Shown in pieces: positions 1-7,683 of a stretch of 64,000 nucleotides of DNA. The translations under genes were made by a program, and so were the position numbers. Under the pieces are notes generated by a model. That model searched no databases, was not told the DNA's origin, and was given only the letters and a program-made list of their open reading frames with translations. The stretch's first letter is position 1. Each line of letters starts with the position of its first letter. The DNA is taken from positions 2,108,001 through 2,172,000 of the forward strand of contig NZ_OZ075067.1 of NCBI RefSeq assembly GCF_964186585.1, in the 5' to 3' direction. Source of the DNA: Microbacterium sp. MM2322. GTDB taxonomy: Bacteria > Actinomycetota > Actinomycetes > Actinomycetales > Microbacteriaceae.

Positions 1-273
1 GTACAGGGTCTTCGAGATGTTCTCGGCGCCGCCGCGGGGACCCTCGTAGGGGTTCGTCCGGCTCGTTCCGAGGATCGTCCCGCCGACCTTCGACAGACCC
101 TTCACCTCGTGGCGGGTGAGGGGGAAGAAATCACCGTCGACCACGCCGCGCCAGCCATCGCGAATCCCGACGAACTCGATGTCGTAGGTCGTCGTGCCCT
201 TCAGCACGATGCCTCGGATGACGGCGTTCAGGCCGGGGCAGTCGCCGCCGCTCGTGAGGATACCGATCTTCAT
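1..273 (-). CDS. pfkA: 6-phosphofructokinase, N-terminal part (runs off the left edge)
   Basis: Phosphorylates fructose 6-phosphate in glycolysis, in the cytoplasm. Only the first 91 codons are visible. The protein opens MKIGILTSGGDCPGLNAVIR, the glycine-rich nucleotide-binding start of the PfkA family, and later has the LGTSRTNPYEG stretch seen in actinobacterial PFKs. The ATG at 273 follows an AAAGGA ribosome-binding site eight bases upstream. The residues that separate ATP- from pyrophosphate-dependent enzymes lie outside the window, so the phosphoryl donor is not decided here. It is read in the same direction as the helicase upstream, but a strong hairpin separates them, so it is probably its own unit. 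Confidence 0.93.
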   Translation of the reverse strand, partial: MKIGILTSGGDCPGLNAVIRGIVLKGTTTYDIEFVGIRDGWRGVVDGDFFPLTRHEVKGLSKVGGTILGTSRTNPYEGPRGGAENISKTLY

Positions 274-310
274 GAGACGTCCTTTGGTGATTCGGGTTGA
301 TGCTGGGGGC

Positions 311-350
311 GACGCTGCCTCCACGACACTAGCGTCGCGGAGGCAGCGTC
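311..350 (-). terminator. hairpin between the SNF2 helicase and pfkA
   Basis: A perfect 12-bp inverted repeat (GACGCTGCCTCC at 311-322, its complement at 339-350) can extend inward by four more pairs after one mismatch. It sits 17 bases past the helicase stop codon on the minus strand. There is no run of T after it, so it may act as a Rho-assisted or U-less terminator, or as an mRNA 3' barrier. A TAnnnT box for pfkA (TAGTGT on the minus strand) lies inside the loop, so it could also overlap the pfkA promoter. Confidence 0.55.
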
Positions 351-366
351 TGCCAGCGGATCGATC

Positions 367-2523
367 TCAGACGGCTCCGAGGGACTGCCGGAGCAGGTGC
401 ATCAGCGCCGACAGCTGCACGGAGTCGCTCGAGGTCGGGTCGACCGCGTCGCCGTCGAGCGCACGCTGGGCGAGGCCCTGCTTACTGTCGATGAGCTCGG
501 CGATCTTGGTGTCGATCGTGTGCGCCGCGATGATCCGCCACGCGGTGACCGGCTCGCCCTGACCGATGCGGTGAACACGGTCGATCGCCTGCGTCTGCTC
601 GGCGGCCGTCCAGCTGAGCTCGGCGAGGACGACGTTGGATGCGGCCTGGAGGTTGAGGCCGACACCGGCCGCGGTGAGCGAACACACCGCGATGGCGACA
701 TCCGGCTCACCGTTGAAGGCGTCGATGGCCTGCTGGCGGACGGGCGTCGTCTGGTCGCCACGGATCGAGACGGTGCGAAGGCCGGCCGACGCGAAGTGCG
801 CCTCAGCGGCATCCATCACGTCGATGTGCTTCGCGAAGAAGACGACCTTGCCGACCGAGCGCTGCAGCTGGACGGCGTAATCGGCGGCGAGGTGCGCCTT
901 CGCCTGGCCGATGCGTCGCACCATCGTGAAGACGTTCTCGGAGCCGCTGCCGGCAGCCTTCGCCTCTTCGAGTTCGCCGTGCGCGACGAGACGCACGATG
1001 TCCTCGTCGACGTCACCGCGGACGACGCGGTCGCCGCGGGCTTCGAGGATGCGGCGGTACTTCGCCGCGAGGCGATCGCCCAGCTCGCGCTCGGCGGCGC
1101 GGATGGAGCGACCGAACTCGTCGTCGAGCTCGACGGGGAGATCGGCGACGAGCTTGTCGGGCAGGTCGGCGGCGACGTCCTTCTTCTTGCGCCGCACGAT
1201 GCCCATAGAGATGACAGCGGAACGCGCCTCGGGGTAGAACGCCTTGTCGGCCGGAGTCAGGCCGGTCTCATCGAGACGGGCCATGAGCTCGGGACCGGGC
1301 TTCTCGCCGGTGGTCCAGCCCAGGAAGCGCCAGATGGCGTCGAAGTCCTCGACGTCGTTGATGAGCGGGGTACCCGTGAGGGCCAGCAGGAGCGGGTCGC
1401 GCACCTGTTCGCGGATGCGCCCCGCGAGAGCGAGCACGTTCCGGGAGCGCTGCGAGGTCAGGTTCTTGATGAAGTGGGCCTCGTCGACGACCATGCCCTT
1501 CAGGCCGATCGAGCCGAGCCACGACAAGTGGCGGTCGAGGATCTCGTAATTGACGATGAAGATGTCCGCGAAGGCATCCATCGTCTCGCCGTCGCCCTGG
1601 ATGACCGTCGCGCGGCGCTGCGGCGTCCACCGCTCCACCTCGCGCGCCCAGTTCATCTTGACGACGTTGGGAACGACGACCAGCAGCGGGTATGCGTCGG
1701 CGACGGATGCCGCCAGCACCGACTGCGCCGTCTTGCCGAGGCCCGGCTCATCGGCGAGCAGGAAGGCGCGGTGTCCCGTGCGGACGGCCTCGAGGAACCG
1801 CGACTGGTGCGGCATGACGTCGAGGCCCTTGGGCGACAGCCGGTCGAATTCGGGCAGCGGCGGCAGGTCCATGGAGGCGGCACCGCCACCGGCACCCGTC
1901 TCGAACGCCTTGTAGAGGGGGCCCATGAGCTCCCAACCGTCGAGTCGACGGCGCGGCGTGGGTCCCGCGGCGCGGATTGCCGCGTCGGGGGCGAGGAAGG
2001 GGTTCGACTCCTTGCGCGCCTCGATCTGCGGGGGCACGACCTGACGGTCGACGACGCCCTCGGGGACGACCGGCGTCTGAGCCGGCTTCGCGTCGGTGAT
2101 GATCAGCTCGTCCTCGGGCAGGTCGGCACCCGACTCGATGAGCCAGTCGCGTCGCATGCGGCGGGCGACGGGCGACGTCGCCTGATCGACCTCGAGCAGC
2201 TGGATGAGCGAGGTGTCCCGAGCAGCCGTCTTCGCGAGGATCGTCGCGACCCCGTCGAGCCGCTTGAGCAGCTCGGCACGGGCACCGTCGGCGATGTCGG
2301 TCGCCGACTTGACTCGCGCGCGTTCCTCGCGGACGAGGAAGGCGATCACCTGGAACTTGACGCGGTTGGTCGGCCCCAGCTTTCCGCGCTGCGCCTTCGC
2401 CTCGACCTCGCGCACCTTTCGGGCGAGGATCGGGATGAGGGGGGCTTCGTCGTCTCGACGCGACGATGATCCCCGGCGACGCCGAGCGGCGGTCTTGGGG
2501 GCGGTGGCTGCCGTGGTCGGCAT
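367..2523 (-). CDS. SNF2-family DEAD/DEAH-box helicase (SMARCAL1-like)
   Basis: A 718-residue ATP-driven DNA translocase of the SNF2 superfamily. The first 200 residues are basic and of unknown fold. The core follows: motif I DEPGLGKT, motif II VVDEAHFIKN, motif III LALTGTPL, and the C-terminal RecA lobe with AAGVGLNLQAASNVV and the arginine-finger motif DRVHRIGQ. This short core without a large insertion resembles the SMARCAL1/HARP branch that remodels forked or annealed DNA; the substrate is not shown by the sequence. The ATG at 2523 has a good AGGAGG site (CAGGAGGAGC-ATG). The nucleotides upstream are unusually structured. It could serve in replication-fork repair, but no neighbour supports a specific pathway. 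Confidence 0.88.
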   Translation of the reverse strand: MPTTAATAPKTAARRRRGSSSRRDDEAPLIPILARKVREVEAKAQRGKLGPTNRVKFQVIAFLVREERARVKSATDIADGARAELLKRLDGVATILAKTAARDTSLIQLLEVDQATSPVARRMRRDWLIESGADLPEDELIITDAKPAQTPVVPEGVVDRQVVPPQIEARKESNPFLAPDAAIRAAGPTPRRRLDGWELMGPLYKAFETGAGGGAASMDLPPLPEFDRLSPKGLDVMPHQSRFLEAVRTGHRAFLLADEPGLGKTAQSVLAASVADAYPLLVVVPNVVKMNWAREVERWTPQRRATVIQGDGETMDAFADIFIVNYEILDRHLSWLGSIGLKGMVVDEAHFIKNLTSQRSRNVLALAGRIREQVRDPLLLALTGTPLINDVEDFDAIWRFLGWTTGEKPGPELMARLDETGLTPADKAFYPEARSAVISMGIVRRKKKDVAADLPDKLVADLPVELDDEFGRSIRAAERELGDRLAAKYRRILEARGDRVVRGDVDEDIVRLVAHGELEEAKAAGSGSENVFTMVRRIGQAKAHLAADYAVQLQRSVGKVVFFAKHIDVMDAAEAHFASAGLRTVSIRGDQTTPVRQQAIDAFNGEPDVAIAVCSLTAAGVGLNLQAASNVVLAELSWTAAEQTQAIDRVHRIGQGEPVTAWRIIAAHTIDTKIAELIDSKQGLAQRALDGDAVDPTSSDSVQLSALMHLLRQSLGAV

Positions 2524-2751
2524 GCTCCTCCTGAGCGTGACACCGGCGGATGCCGGCGATCGCCGTCAGTGACGACGTTCTTACGGGACCGCGACGGACG
2601 AGTCGCGGCGAGGTGTGTTCCTCGGACCTCCCGGCTGCGGGCACTCGCTTCAGCGAGCTGCGGCGACGGAGGGATCCTTCGGGAGACAGTCTAGCGCGTC
2701 CCCGGCGTCGGACACGTCGCCGCACCGAAGCGGACGCGTACGCTGGTGAGC
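2524..2751 (-). promoter_or_regulatory. structured leader upstream of the SNF2 helicase
   Basis: This 228-base gap between divergent genes holds no convincing reading frame. On the minus strand a TAGACT -10 box lies at 2688-2693, giving a leader of about 158 nt before the helicase ATG. The leader contains consecutive hairpins: a bulged stem around CTCGC-TTCA-GCGAG (2644-2657), CGAGG/CCTCG near 2609-2624, the 7-bp CCGCGAC/GTCGCGG pair near 2589-2608, and CCGGC/GCCGG near 2542-2555. I do not recognise a known riboswitch in it. The deoC promoter lies at the right end. Confidence 0.45.
2739..2744 (+). promoter_or_regulatory. -10 box of deoC (leaderless)
   Basis: TACGCT fits the TAnnnT consensus and ends seven bases before the ATG at 2752. 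Transcription would start at or next to the start codon, which explains the lack of a ribosome-binding site. Confidence 0.55.
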
Positions 2752-3462
2752 ATGCCCACCGAACGCGAACTCGCCGCCACCATCGACCACGCCATCCTGA
2801 AGCCCGAGCTGACCCGGGCCGACGTCGACAGCGAGCTCGACATCGCGGCCGAGTGGGGCGTCTTCAGCGTCTGCGTGCGCCCGAGCGACATCCCCCACGC
2901 CGTCGAGCGGCTGGCCGGAACGGGCGTCGCCGTCGGCACCGTCATCGGGTTCCCCCACGGCACCACCTCCACTGCGGCGAAGGTGGCCGAGACCCGCCAG
3001 GCGATCGCCGACGGTGCGGCCGAAGTCGACATGGTCGTCAACATCGCCGCCCTCCGCTCCGGATTCGACGACGTGGTCGTCGCCGATATCCGCGCAGTCG
3101 TCGAGGCTGCGGACGGTCACGTGACCAAGGTGATCCTCGAGACCGCCCTCCTCGACGACGAGCAGATCGAGCGCGGCAGCCGCCTCACCGAAGCCGGCGG
3201 CGCGCACTTCGTGAAGACCTCCACGGGCTTCGCCGGCGGCGGCGCAACGGCCCCCCACGTCGAGCTCATGCGCCGCACCGTCGGTGCCGACGTGCAGGTG
3301 AAGGCGTCCGGCGGCGTTCGCAGCTACGCAGACGCGCTCGCGATGATCGAGGCCGGTGCCAGCCGCCTCGGTACGAGCGGCAGCGCCGTCATCCTCGGCG
3401 AAGCGCGTCGAGTGGATGCCGGGGCCGACGCGACCGGCGCCGTCGACGACACCTCGTACTGA
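2752..3462 (+). CDS. deoC: deoxyribose-phosphate aldolase
   Basis: Cleaves 2-deoxyribose 5-phosphate to glyceraldehyde 3-phosphate and acetaldehyde in deoxynucleoside breakdown; a cytoplasmic class I aldolase with a TIM-barrel fold. Family marks are IDHAILKPE near the N-terminus, VGTVIGFPHG, EVDMVVNIAAL, the lysine in THV..KV-ILETALL, and the Schiff-base lysine region VKTSTGF, followed by VKASGGVRS. At 236 residues it has the usual length. A GTG at 2746 would add two residues, but the ATG at 2752 sits seven bases after a TACGCT box, so I chose it. The stop is nine bases from the convergent ribF stop. No other deoxynucleoside gene is nearby. Confidence 0.95.
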   Translation: MPTERELAATIDHAILKPELTRADVDSELDIAAEWGVFSVCVRPSDIPHAVERLAGTGVAVGTVIGFPHGTTSTAAKVAETRQAIADGAAEVDMVVNIAALRSGFDDVVVADIRAVVEAADGHVTKVILETALLDDEQIERGSRLTEAGGAHFVKTSTGFAGGGATAPHVELMRRTVGADVQVKASGGVRSYADALAMIEAGASRLGTSGSAVILGEARRVDAGADATGAVDDTSY

Positions 3463-3471
3463 CGCGCGGCC

Positions 3472-4437
3472 TCAGCGTCCGGGCTGGAGGGCTGCGCGGA
3501 CGCTGGTGACGTCGGCATCCATCTGAGCGATCAGCGCCTCGATGCCGTCGAAGCGCACCATGCCGCGGACGCGCGCGGTGAAGTACACCTGGACGATGTG
3601 GCCGTACAGGTCGAGCCCCGTCTCGTCGAGCACGTACGCCTCGACCTGCCGGACGGGCACATCGTCGAACGTGGGGTTCGTGCCGACCGAGATCGCCGCG
3701 GCGTAACGGGTCGCGGGAGCGTAGCCACCGGCATCCGTCCCCTCGTCGACGAGCCAGCCGGCGTACACGCCGTCGGCGGGGATGAACCCTTCGGCCGCCG
3801 TGGCGAGGTTCGCCGTCGGGTAGCCGAGCTCGCGACCGCGCTTGAGGCCGTGGACCACTTCGGCACGCACGGCGTGAGGGCGTCCCAGCAGACGAGCGGC
3901 GTCCTCGACCTGCCCTGCGGCGAGCAGCTCGCGCACCCACGTCGAAGAGACCCGTCGGCCGCCGCCCTGGACGTCGCCGACGATGTCGACGGTGAATCCG
4001 TGCTCCTGGCCGAAGGCGACGAGGAAGTCGGGTGTGCCCGCTCCCCCGCGACCGAAACGGAAGTCGGCGCCCACCATGACGCGGACCGCACCGAGCGCGT
4101 CCACGAGGATCCGCTCGGCGAACGTCTCGGGCGCGAGCGCGGCAAGCGCTTCGTCGAAGCGGAGCACCAGGACGGCGTCGACTCCGGCGTCGCGGAGGAG
4201 CGCGATCTTCTGATCGACGCTGACGAGTGCCTCGGGGCAGAGCTCGGGACGCAGCAGGCTGAGGGGATTGCGGTCGAACGTGACCGCGACGACGCGGGCT
4301 CCGGCATCCGTCGCCGTCACACGGGCGCGATCGATCACGGCGCGGTGACCGGAGTGGACGCCGTCGAACTTGCCGATCGCGACAACGCTCGGGCCGAAGC
4401 CGTCGGGGATCTCGCTCGGGTCGCGGAAGACGATCAC
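3472..4437 (-). CDS. ribF: bifunctional riboflavin kinase / FAD synthetase
   Basis: Makes FMN from riboflavin and then FAD from FMN. The N-terminal nucleotidyltransferase half (about residues 1-185) has AIGKFDGVHSGHRAVI, with the GxFDGxHxGH signature. The C-terminal riboflavin kinase half has GRPHAVRAEVVHGLKRGRELGYPTAN and YAAAISVGTNPTF. It has 321 residues, normal for the family. I start it at GTG 4437, where GGAGGTGG precedes by four bases; a longer frame to 4650 overlaps the upstream membrane protein and lacks homology. The GTGA overlap with that gene indicates translational coupling. Confidence 0.95.
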   Translation of the reverse strand: MIVFRDPSEIPDGFGPSVVAIGKFDGVHSGHRAVIDRARVTATDAGARVVAVTFDRNPLSLLRPELCPEALVSVDQKIALLRDAGVDAVLVLRFDEALAALAPETFAERILVDALGAVRVMVGADFRFGRGGAGTPDFLVAFGQEHGFTVDIVGDVQGGGRRVSSTWVRELLAAGQVEDAARLLGRPHAVRAEVVHGLKRGRELGYPTANLATAAEGFIPADGVYAGWLVDEGTDAGGYAPATRYAAAISVGTNPTFDDVPVRQVEAYVLDETGLDLYGHIVQVYFTARVRGMVRFDGIEALIAQMDADVTSVRAALQPGR

Positions 4438-4898
4438 GCCGCCACCTCCGTCGGACGGCCGCGTCGATGCGCGATCAACCACCAGAGGCCGAGGAACGGC
4501 AGCACGAGCGGGATGAGGACGTAGCCGATGCCGTACCCGGACCACACGGTCGGGTGGTCGAAGAGCTCGGGATGCGTAAGGGAGAGCGTCCCGACGACGA
4601 GGACGCCGACCAGCTCGAACACGATCGCCGCCCACGCGACGCGGTACCACCGCTCCGACGCGCTGAAGATCAGAGCCAGGGTCGCGAGGATGTAGACGAG
4701 CGCCGACAAGGCAGACAGCGAATACGCGAGCGGAGCCTCATCGAACTCGCGGACGATCTGCACGAACGAGCGGCCCGTGGCGCCGAGCGCCATGATCGCG
4801 TAGACCACGACGAGAACGCGGCCGACACCGGTCATCCGGCGAGGGGACGAGGAGGATGCGGCCGACGGAGCGGTCGAGGTCGGCGCGGTCTCAGGCAT
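4434..4898 (-). CDS. small integral membrane protein
   Basis: A 154-residue protein of unknown function. A Ser/Thr/Ala-rich cytoplasmic start (residues 1-22) is followed by four predicted membrane spans: about 24-42, 57-82, 86-108 and 123-143. The C-terminus is short and basic (HRRGRP). I recognise no catalytic motif. The stop overlaps the ribF start (GTGA), so it is co-translated with ribF. A TAGGAT box lies nine bases before the ATG, with GAGGGG also available as a ribosome site, so a promoter may start here. It might be a flavin-linked transporter or only a passenger; the sequence does not tell. Confidence 0.75.
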   Translation of the reverse strand: MPETAPTSTAPSAASSSSPRRMTGVGRVLVVVYAIMALGATGRSFVQIVREFDEAPLAYSLSALSALVYILATLALIFSASERWYRVAWAAIVFELVGVLVVGTLSLTHPELFDHPTVWSGYGIGYVLIPLVLPFLGLWWLIAHRRGRPTEVAA

Positions 4899-4956
4899 GG
4901 CCCCTCAATCCTACGACCGCCAGCGGACGCCTCCGCCGTCCTGGCGGGAGTCCGGA

Positions 4957-5325
4957 TCAGGCGACCTGGACGGTCCAGATGACGTTCATGCGCCACACCA
5001 TGACGGCGATCGCGAACGCGGCGAAGCCCATGACGACCGTGCTCCAGCGGCTGCGCTCGATGAGCGCCCAGATGACGGCTGCCGGCGGGATCAGCACGGC
5101 CGAGACGAGGTAGACCCAGAACTCGAGGAGGTCGCCCGTGGGTGGATTGCCCGCGAGCGGGGCGATGATCGCGATCACCACCTGCACGACGAGCAGGACG
5201 AGAATCAGCGCCTGGGTGCCGACGGACAGGTCGCTGGGGCGACGGCCGGCGAGACCGAGCACCGTGCACAGGAGGCCCGCGCCGCACGCGACGATGATCT
5301 GCGTGACGGTGAACCAGGCGATCAC
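4957..5325 (-). CDS. small integral membrane protein
   Basis: A 122-residue protein of unknown function with four hydrophobic stretches (about residues 4-24, 38-58, 68-88 and 97-118) and short polar loops. It shares no obvious similarity with the 154-residue membrane protein downstream. Its ATG overlaps the truB stop by four bases (ATGA), so it is translated from the truB message. No catalytic or metal-binding motif is visible. Confidence 0.72.
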   Translation of the reverse strand: MIAWFTVTQIIVACGAGLLCTVLGLAGRRPSDLSVGTQALILVLLVVQVVIAIIAPLAGNPPTGDLLEFWVYLVSAVLIPPAAVIWALIERSRWSTVVMGFAAFAIAVMVWRMNVIWTVQVA

Positions 5326-6218
5326 GACTGCTGCTCCTCGGGCATGTTCATGAGGCTCTTCACGTCGGAACCGCGCCGGCCGACGATCCCCACGAGCACG
5401 CCGTCCGGCGCGATCGCGGCGGGCGTCTCGCCCTCCAGGCGGTCGGCCGCGCCGAGCAGACGCTTGCCGTGGCGGAGATCGCGAGCTTCGTCAGCGGTGA
5501 CGGGGAAAGCGCCGAGGAGGGATGCGGCGACACCGGCGGCATCCTTCAGCGGGGCATCCGGGGTCAGTTCCGAGACGGCGTCGGCGACGTCGAAGGGCCC
5601 GACGCGAGTGCGGCGGAGCGCGGTGAGATGGCCGCCGACACCGAGGTCCCCACCGAGGTCGCGAGCGAGCGCGCGGATGTACGTGCCGCTGGAGCAGTCC
5701 ACGACGACGTCCACGTCGATGACGCCGTCCCCGCGACGGATGCCGCGCACGTCGAACCTGCTCACGACGACGTCTCGCGCCTTCAGCTCGACCTGCTCCC
5801 CCGCCCGGGCCAGATCGTACGCACGTCGTCCGCCGATCTTGATCGCCGAGACCGTGCTCGGCACCTGAGCCATGGGCCCGGTCAGCGAGCGGATGCCGGC
5901 GTGGATCGCGTCGTCGGCGACCGCAGCGGCATCCGTTCGGGAGGTCTCGACGCCGTCGGCATCATCGGAGTCCGTCGTGACGCCGAGACGGATGGTGGCC
6001 TCATACGTCTTGTCGAGACCGACCACGTAGGTGAGCAACCGGGTGGAGTGTCCGATGCCGAGCACGAGGAGTCCGGTCGCCATCGGGTCGAGGGTGCCGG
6101 CGTGGCCGATCTTGCGCGTGTTCAGCGCACGGCGGGCCCGCGCCACGATGTCGTGGCTGGTGACGCCGCCCGGCTTGTCGACGAGGAGGATCCCGCCGCT
6201 CCCCTGGGTCTGCTGCAT
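5322..6218 (-). CDS. truB: tRNA pseudouridine(55) synthase
   Basis: Converts uridine 55 in the T-loop of tRNAs to pseudouridine. The 298-residue protein begins with GILLVDKPGGVTSHD, has the catalytic-aspartate motif GHAGTLDPMATGLLVL (Asp near residue 44), and later KTYEATIRLG and YIRALARDLG. The order rbfA-truB-ribF is ancestral, but here mutY, on the other strand, sits between rbfA and truB, so truB has its own promoter: TAGGCT seven bases before the ATG, inside a 16-bp palindrome shared with mutY. The start MQQTQGSGG is not preceded by a ribosome-binding site, which fits leaderless translation. Confidence 0.96.
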   Translation of the reverse strand: MQQTQGSGGILLVDKPGGVTSHDIVARARRALNTRKIGHAGTLDPMATGLLVLGIGHSTRLLTYVVGLDKTYEATIRLGVTTDSDDADGVETSRTDAAAVADDAIHAGIRSLTGPMAQVPSTVSAIKIGGRRAYDLARAGEQVELKARDVVVSRFDVRGIRRGDGVIDVDVVVDCSSGTYIRALARDLGGDLGVGGHLTALRRTRVGPFDVADAVSELTPDAPLKDAAGVAASLLGAFPVTADEARDLRHGKRLLGAADRLEGETPAAIAPDGVLVGIVGRRGSDVKSLMNMPEEQQS

Positions 6219-6222
6219 GGGT

Positions 6223-6238
6223 TCCAGCCTAGGCTGGA
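6223..6238. promoter_or_regulatory. palindromic divergent promoter of truB and mutY
   Basis: TCCAGCCTAGGCTGGA is a perfect 16-bp palindrome. It gives a TAGGCT -10 box on each strand, the two sharing the central TA. One box ends six bases before the mutY GTG (6242), the other seven bases before the truB ATG (6218). The whole intergenic region is only 23 bp. Confidence 0.65.
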
Positions 6239-6241
6239 GCG

Positions 6242-7108
6242 GTGCCCGACCTCGCCTCCCCGCTCATCGCGTGGTACCGCGAGAACGCCCGGGACCTGCC
6301 GTGGCGACGCGAGGGTTTCGGCGCGTGGGGGACGCTCGTGAGCGAGTTCATGCTCCAGCAGACACCCGTCGCACGCGTCATCCCCCGTCTCGACGAGTGG
6401 CTCACCCGCTGGCCGACACCGGCGGACCTCGCCGAAGCTCCGCCGGCAGACGCGGTGCGCCTGTGGGCGAACCTCGGCTATCCGCGCCGGGCGCTGTGGC
6501 TGCACCGCGCGGCGACGGAGATCCGCGACCGCCACGACGGAGTGGTTCCCCGCGACGTCGACGCCCTCCTCGCTCTGACGGGTATCGGGGACTACACGGC
6601 GCGCGCGGTGGCGGTGTTCGCGTACGGCGACCGGCATCCCGTCGTCGACACCAACACCCGACGCGTACTCGCGCGGGCCGTCGACGGACGCTCCCAGCCC
6701 GGCCCGCCCGCCAAGACCGACCTCGCAGCCATGACCGCGATCCTCCCGGTCGACGACGATGAGGCTGCCGTCGTCAACGCGGCGACGATGGAGCTCGGCG
6801 CCGTCGTCTGCACGGCGCGCTCCCCCCGCTGCGAGGCGTGCCCGCTCGCCGACGTCTGCGCGTGGCGCGCAGCGGGCTACCCCGACACCGGCGACGACCG
6901 CCGCAAGCAGGCCCGGTACGAGGGCAGCGACCGCCAGGCACGGGGCGCCGTCATGAAGGTGCTGCGGGATGCCGACGGCCACGTCGCGCGCGCGGAGGAC
7001 GTGATCGCCGAATGGCCCGACCCGCATCAGCGGGACCGGGCCATCGACTCACTCATCGCCGACGGCCTGGTCGAGGCCACCGGCGGGACGTTGCATCTGC
7101 CGCGCTGA
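6242..7108 (+). CDS. mutY: A/G-specific adenine DNA glycosylase
   Basis: Removes adenine mispaired with 8-oxoguanine. The catalytic Glu is in SEFMLQQTPVARV, the helix-hairpin-helix is LLALTGIGDYTARAVAVFAYG, and the catalytic Asp is in VVDTNTRRVLAR. The iron-sulfur cluster loop reads CTARSPRCEACPLADVC (Cys-x7-Cys-x2-Cys-x5-Cys as written here). At 288 residues it lacks most of the C-terminal MutT-like domain found in E. coli MutY, as in many actinobacteria. The GTG start follows TAGGCT by six bases, so it is probably leaderless. It is convergent with rbfA, with six bases between the stops. Confidence 0.94.
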   Translation: MPDLASPLIAWYRENARDLPWRREGFGAWGTLVSEFMLQQTPVARVIPRLDEWLTRWPTPADLAEAPPADAVRLWANLGYPRRALWLHRAATEIRDRHDGVVPRDVDALLALTGIGDYTARAVAVFAYGDRHPVVDTNTRRVLARAVDGRSQPGPPAKTDLAAMTAILPVDDDEAAVVNAATMELGAVVCTARSPRCEACPLADVCAWRAAGYPDTGDDRRKQARYEGSDRQARGAVMKVLRDADGHVARAEDVIAEWPDPHQRDRAIDSLIADGLVEATGGTLHLPR

Positions 7109-7114
7109 CGCGGG

Positions 7115-7546
7115 TCAGTCCTCGTCTTCTTCGCGGGGCTTCACATACGGGTCGGCGTCGCCGGCGTAGGTGCCGGATGCCGCGATACCCGCGACCTCGG
7201 CGTCGCGCTCGCGCGCGGCGCGGAGGAGCTCCTCGATGTGCCCGGCGTTCTCGGGGAGGGCGTCGAGGATGAACTCGAGGCTCGGGGTGAGCCGCGTGCC
7301 GAGCTGACGCCCGACCTCGCTGCGCAGCAACCCGGTCGCCGCCTTCAGGGCCGCGGCGGAGTCCGTGCGCGCGTCGTCATCGCCGTAGACCGTGTAGAAG
7401 ACGGATGCGTGCTGCAGATCACCCGTCACCCGGACGTCGGTGATCGTCACGAAACCGAGGCGCGGGTCGCGCAGCCCCTTCTCGAGGCGCTCCGCGATGA
7501 GCACGCGGATGCGGTCCGCCAGCCGTGCCTGACGTTCTCCGGCCAT
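7115..7546 (-). CDS. rbfA: 30S ribosome-binding factor A
   Basis: Binds the 30S subunit and aids 16S rRNA 5'-end processing. The 143-residue protein begins MAGERQARLADRIRVLIAER, has the DPRLGFVTITDVRVTGDLQHASVFYTV region of the type II KH fold, and LRSEVGRQLGTRLTPSLEF. I use the ATG at 7546, preceded by AGAAGGAGAAAGAC, a strong ribosome-binding site; an open frame upstream to 7675 reads only through hairpins. The C-terminus is acidic (PREEDED). It lies downstream of infB in the same direction, with two hairpins between. Confidence 0.93.
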   Translation of the reverse strand: MAGERQARLADRIRVLIAERLEKGLRDPRLGFVTITDVRVTGDLQHASVFYTVYGDDDARTDSAAALKAATGLLRSEVGRQLGTRLTPSLEFILDALPENAGHIEELLRAARERDAEVAGIAASGTYAGDADPYVKPREEDED

Positions 7547-7564
7547 GTCTTTCTCCTTCTCTAC

Positions 7565-7588
7565 CCGGCCCGCGATACGGCGGGCCGG
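7565..7588 (-). other. GC-rich hairpin before rbfA
   Basis: A 9-bp perfect stem (CCGGCCCGC at 7565-7573 pairs with 7580-7588) with a six-base loop, just upstream of the rbfA ribosome-binding site. No T-run follows, so it is more likely a processing or translation-control element than an intrinsic terminator. Confidence 0.5.
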
Positions 7589-7598
7589 AAACTGCGGA

Positions 7599-7668
7599 GG
7601 ACTCGGATGTCCGTCCGAGGCAATCGGGGTAGGGGCCCCGCTCTTGCCGAGGACGGACATCCGAGTCC
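7599..7668 (-). repeat. long inverted repeat between infB and rbfA
   Basis: An 18-bp perfect inverted repeat (GGACTCGGATGTCCGTCC at 7599-7616, complement at 7651-7668). The 34-base interior can pair further (GGCAA/TTGCC, then CGGGG/CCCCG), giving one roughly 70-nt rod. It starts 15 bases after the infB stop on the minus strand. It is too long and too perfect for an ordinary actinobacterial terminator and lacks a U-tract. It could be an attenuator, an RNase III site or a miniature palindromic element. Confidence 0.7.
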
Positions 7669-7683
7669 GTAGCAACCTGAGGA

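Noticed and set aside
397..2469. A 690-codon frame on the plus strand opposite the helicase
   Set aside because: It follows codon position of the real gene in antisense, is rich in Arg, Asp, Val and Leu, and has no motif. Similar long shadows lie opposite infB, the atp genes and rho; they result from high G+C content.
2595..2640. Minus-strand translation containing RSEEHTS, the peptide typical of Illumina adapter contamination
   Set aside because: The bases differ from the adapter at most third positions, so only the encoded peptide matches by chance; the region is ordinary intergenic DNA.
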